Shown: in pieces, positions 6,634 through 8,220 of the stretch
Layout of the letters: each line of letters starts with the position of its first letter
Position numbering within the stretch: position 1 is the stretch's first letter
Assembly (NCBI GenBank): GCA_030836365.1
Contig: JAURQB010000044.1
Coordinates: forward strand, 1-8,220
Source of the DNA: Bdellovibrionota bacterium
GTDB taxonomy: Bacteria; Bdellovibrionota; Bacteriovoracia; Bacteriovoracales; Bacteriovoracaceae
Reading direction: 5' to 3'
Length of the DNA stretch: 8,220 nt
The notes under the pieces: model-generated
Told to the model about the DNA's origin: nothing
Seen by the model: only the letters and a program-made list of their open reading frames with translations
The model's database searches: none
Position numbers and translations under genes: made by a program

Positions 6634-6638
6634 CTCCT
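6634..6638 (-). promoter_or_regulatory. Ribosome binding site that fixes the start of the phasin-like gene
   Basis: AGGAG on the minus strand is eight bases before the ATG at 6623-6625. This selects that ATG over the TTG at 6629-6631. Confidence 0.75.
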
Positions 6639-6659
6639 AAATTACTTTTGCCTAATTCT

Positions 6660-6688
6660 ATTTTAAACGAATAGGCGGTGAGAGCGAA
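6660..6688 (-). promoter_or_regulatory. Possible sigma-70-type promoter for the phasin-like/yggS pair
   Basis: On the minus strand TTCGCT (6683-6688, 3 of 6) and TAAAAT (6660-6665, 5 of 6) are separated by 17 bases. Transcription would start near 6653, just upstream of the AGGAG site. The -35 box is weak. Confidence 0.35.
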
Positions 6689-6704
6689 CTATTTTTTATA
6701 ATCT

Positions 6705-6762
6705 ACATAATTGCTCAGTAATTTTTAATATCTACATGAATGCTCAGTAATTTTTAATATCT
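6705..6762 (-). repeat. 29-base tandem duplication spanning the last two codons and stop of glpX
   Basis: Units 6734-6762 and 6705-6733 are 27 of 29 identical. On the minus strand each begins AGA TAT TAA, the final Arg-Tyr-stop of glpX, and runs into downstream sequence. A partial third copy (AGATTATAAAAA) follows at about 6693-6704. The duplication is recent-looking and leaves the GlpX protein unchanged. Confidence 0.85.
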
Positions 6763-7707
6763 TGGCTTTCGATCAAAGTGATGGTCCGCAGAAATTCTTC
6801 TAATGGTACCAGAGCTACTTCTCATCACCATAGAATGAGTCACCGCTCCCCAATTGGTAAAACGGACCCCTTGAAGAAATTTCCCCGTGGTCACACCCGT
6901 TGCTGCAAACATCACATTTCCAGAAGCGAGATCTTCCGTGTGATAAATTCTATCTGGATCTGTTATTCCCATACGCTCCATTCGAGCTATTTCATCATCA
7001 TTTCTTGGTTTTAAACGGCCTTGAATTTCACCGCCAACACAACGAAGAGCGGCTGCGGCAAGAACTCCCTCTGGCGCTCCCCCAGTTCCAAATAAAATAT
7101 CAATTCCCGTGTCCGGCATCGCACAGGCAATAACGGCCGCGACATCCCCGTCTCCAATGAGATGAATTCTTGCCCCCGCACTTCTTACTTCTTGAATAAG
7201 ATCAGCATGACGAGGACGGTTTAAAATGACCGCTGTCAAATCTTGCACCCGACATTGTTTTGCCTCTGCTAATTTTTTAAGATTATTCGTCGGCGTGTCC
7301 TCAATATCAATAATGCCAACACCGGCAGAACCAGTTGCAATTTTTTCCATATATGTATCTGGCGCATTTAGAAAATTCCCCTCTTCGGCAACCGCTAGAA
7401 CAGCAATTGAATTGGGAAGTCCCATGGCACAGACACTTGTGCCCTCAAGTGGATCAAGTGCGATATCTAATTTAGGCCCTTTTTTACTGCCAACTTTTTC
7501 ACCAATATAGAGCATCGGCGCCTCGTCGCGCTCACCTTCTCCAATAACAACGGTGCCATCAAAGTCAATCGAATCCAGCATCGTTCGCATTGAATCGACA
7601 GCTGCCTGATCGGCGGCTTTTTCATCGCCTCTTCCCATTAATCTCGCAGAAGCAATAGCGGCCATCTCAGTTACACGTACAAATTCTAAAGCAAAATTGC
7701 GATCCAT
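6754..7707 (-). CDS. glpX: Class II fructose-1,6-bisphosphatase GlpX (317 aa)
   Basis: GlpX hydrolyses fructose 1,6-bisphosphate to fructose 6-phosphate plus phosphate, a key cytoplasmic gluconeogenic step; some homologues also act on sedoheptulose 1,7-bisphosphate. The protein is full length for the family and collinear with it. The metal-site residues known from E. coli GlpX fall at the same numbers: D33, E57 in GEGERDEAPM, D85 and E88 in DPLEGT, and E213 in GGAPEG. The phosphate/sugar segment GDGDVAA (185-191) and the C-terminal MRSSSGTIR are also present. The ATG at 7705-7707 is preceded by GGGAGAG (7712-7718), a strong Shine-Dalgarno. A separate promoter lies upstream. The stop codon sits inside a 29-base tandem duplication. 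There is no glycerol-operon neighbour (no glpF or glpK), so the role is gluconeogenesis rather than glycerol use. Confidence 0.97.
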   Translation of the reverse strand: MDRNFALEFVRVTEMAAIASARLMGRGDEKAADQAAVDSMRTMLDSIDFDGTVVIGEGERDEAPMLYIGEKVGSKKGPKLDIALDPLEGTSVCAMGLPNSIAVLAVAEEGNFLNAPDTYMEKIATGSAGVGIIDIEDTPTNNLKKLAEAKQCRVQDLTAVILNRPRHADLIQEVRSAGARIHLIGDGDVAAVIACAMPDTGIDILFGTGGAPEGVLAAAALRCVGGEIQGRLKPRNDDEIARMERMGITDPDRIYHTEDLASGNVMFAATGVTTGKFLQGVRFTNWGAVTHSMVMRSSSGTIRRISADHHFDRKPRY

Positions 7708-7733
7708 TTATCTCTCCCATTTAATTCCAATAG

Positions 7734-7762
7734 AGTATAAACAGCTGATTCCAAAATTAAAA
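7734..7762 (-). promoter_or_regulatory. Probable sigma-70-type promoter for glpX
   Basis: On the minus strand TATACT (7734-7739, 5 of 6 to TATAAT) has a weak -35 TTTTAA (7757-7762) 17 bases upstream. Predicted start near 7727 leaves a leader of about 20 bases that includes the GGGAGAG ribosome site. Confidence 0.4.
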
Positions 7763-7803
7763 GGCAGGATTAATAAAAAATATTGATGCCAGTTGATTCA
7801 ATT

Positions 7804-8220
7804 TTATGAAGCAGACATCTTCATCACGAGAAATTCCACCGCACTTTTTGGCAGACATTTCTCCGAGACTTTGGACAGAATTTGAGCGGCCATTAACAGT
7901 GAATCGCCACATGGACGCGGGTCTACATGAAAATCTATTTCTTCTTCATAGCTTAATGGAGCATCTGCATCGTGATGCTTCACCACCTGGCCAGTTCGAA
8001 CCCCTGCACCATCTACCCACTCAATAAGTTTATCCATTAATAAGAATTGAAAACGCGCCAACTCTCCATCTCGGTGTTGCCAAATAAAAACTTCTGCTGG
8101 GCCGTCGGATTTCAGCCAATACTTTAAATCCGCGGGAATATCCATTTCAAATGTCCCATCATGAAGTGGCCGCATTCGCCGAGCAAGAATATCCGTACTT
8201 AAAAAATCTTTCACCTCGCC
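7804..8220 (-). CDS. Conserved-looking protein of unknown function, 5' end beyond the window (partial)
   Basis: The frame is open to the right edge and ends at a TAA (7804-7806). A GTG at 8212-8214 could be the start, but the open frame continues through the last six bases and no ribosome site can be judged, so I treat it as 5'-incomplete. The visible ~138 residues look cytoplasmic, with no leader or membrane segment. They include RPLHDGTFEMDIP, a tryptophan-containing YWLKSDGPAEVFIWQHRDGE stretch that looks like paired beta strands, and LMDKLIEWVDG. A His/Asp/Glu-rich segment follows (VVKHHDADAP, EEEIDFHVDP), then a C-terminal helix pair. I recognise no family. It lies 96 bases upstream of glpX on the same strand, with a probable glpX promoter between, so co-transcription is uncertain. 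Confidence 0.72.
   Translation of the reverse strand, partial: GEVKDFLSTDILARRMRPLHDGTFEMDIPADLKYWLKSDGPAEVFIWQHRDGELARFQFLLMDKLIEWVDGAGVRTGQVVKHHDADAPLSYEEEIDFHVDPRPCGDSLLMAAQILSKVSEKCLPKSAVEFLVMKMSAS

Noticed and set aside
6062..6674. Plus-strand open frames across yggS and the phasin-like gene
   Set aside because: They lie opposite clearly real minus-strand genes, have unnatural Ser/Phe-rich products and no ribosome sites.
6705..6762. The tandem 29-base repeats as a CRISPR array or mobile-element end
   Set aside because: The units abut without spacers and begin within glpX, which fits a simple tandem duplication.
7770..7803. Intrinsic terminator after the right-edge gene (T-run with a nearby TTGA/TCAA pairing)
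   Set aside because: The possible stem is only four AT-rich pairs, too weak to support the call.

Overview
The window looks like the chromosome of an AT-rich, diderm (outer-membrane) bacterium. My best guess is a Bdellovibrionota/Bacteriovoracia-like predator or relative. This rests on the mix of lineage-restricted exported proteins, an exported protein ending its leader in N-N-C without a classical lipobox, and a small phasin-like gene beside yggS. The assignment is inference. No RNA genes, CRISPR arrays, transposases or phage genes are visible.

Layout. At the left edge, the end of a plus-strand gene (2-238) runs head-on into a large minus-strand gene (67-2247). The latter encodes a 726-residue exported or membrane-anchored protein of unknown function, with a basic Ser/Arg-rich tract, an acidic tract and several cysteine clusters. 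A 136-base divergent promoter region (2248-2383) separates it from a plus-strand outer-membrane beta-barrel protein (2384-3400). That gene converges on a minus-strand pair overlapping by 14 bases: an exported leucine-rich-repeat protein (3437-4987) and, upstream of it, an exported Sel1/Hcp-like cysteine-repeat protein (4974-5588).

The right part is core metabolism, all on the minus strand. It holds a YggS-type pyridoxal-phosphate homeostasis protein (5644-6294), a phasin-like small protein overlapping it upstream (6287-6625), the class II fructose-1,6-bisphosphatase GlpX (6754-7707), and the 5'-incomplete end of a gene of unknown function (7804-8220). glpX probably has its own promoter; phasin-like gene and yggS form a coupled pair. 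The Sel1 and LRR genes follow 55 bases after yggS and may be read from the same transcript.

The genes do not form one recognisable pathway. The most unusual signals are: (1) tandem duplications spanning the last codons and stop codon of two separate genes (the beta-barrel gene and glpX); (2) a metallopeptidase-like HExxH...HxPxF motif in the N-terminal half of the LRR protein; (3) a long antisense overlap at the left edge; and (4) a possible flagellar-sigma-type promoter in front of the large exported protein. No intergenic stretch exceeds 300 bases.
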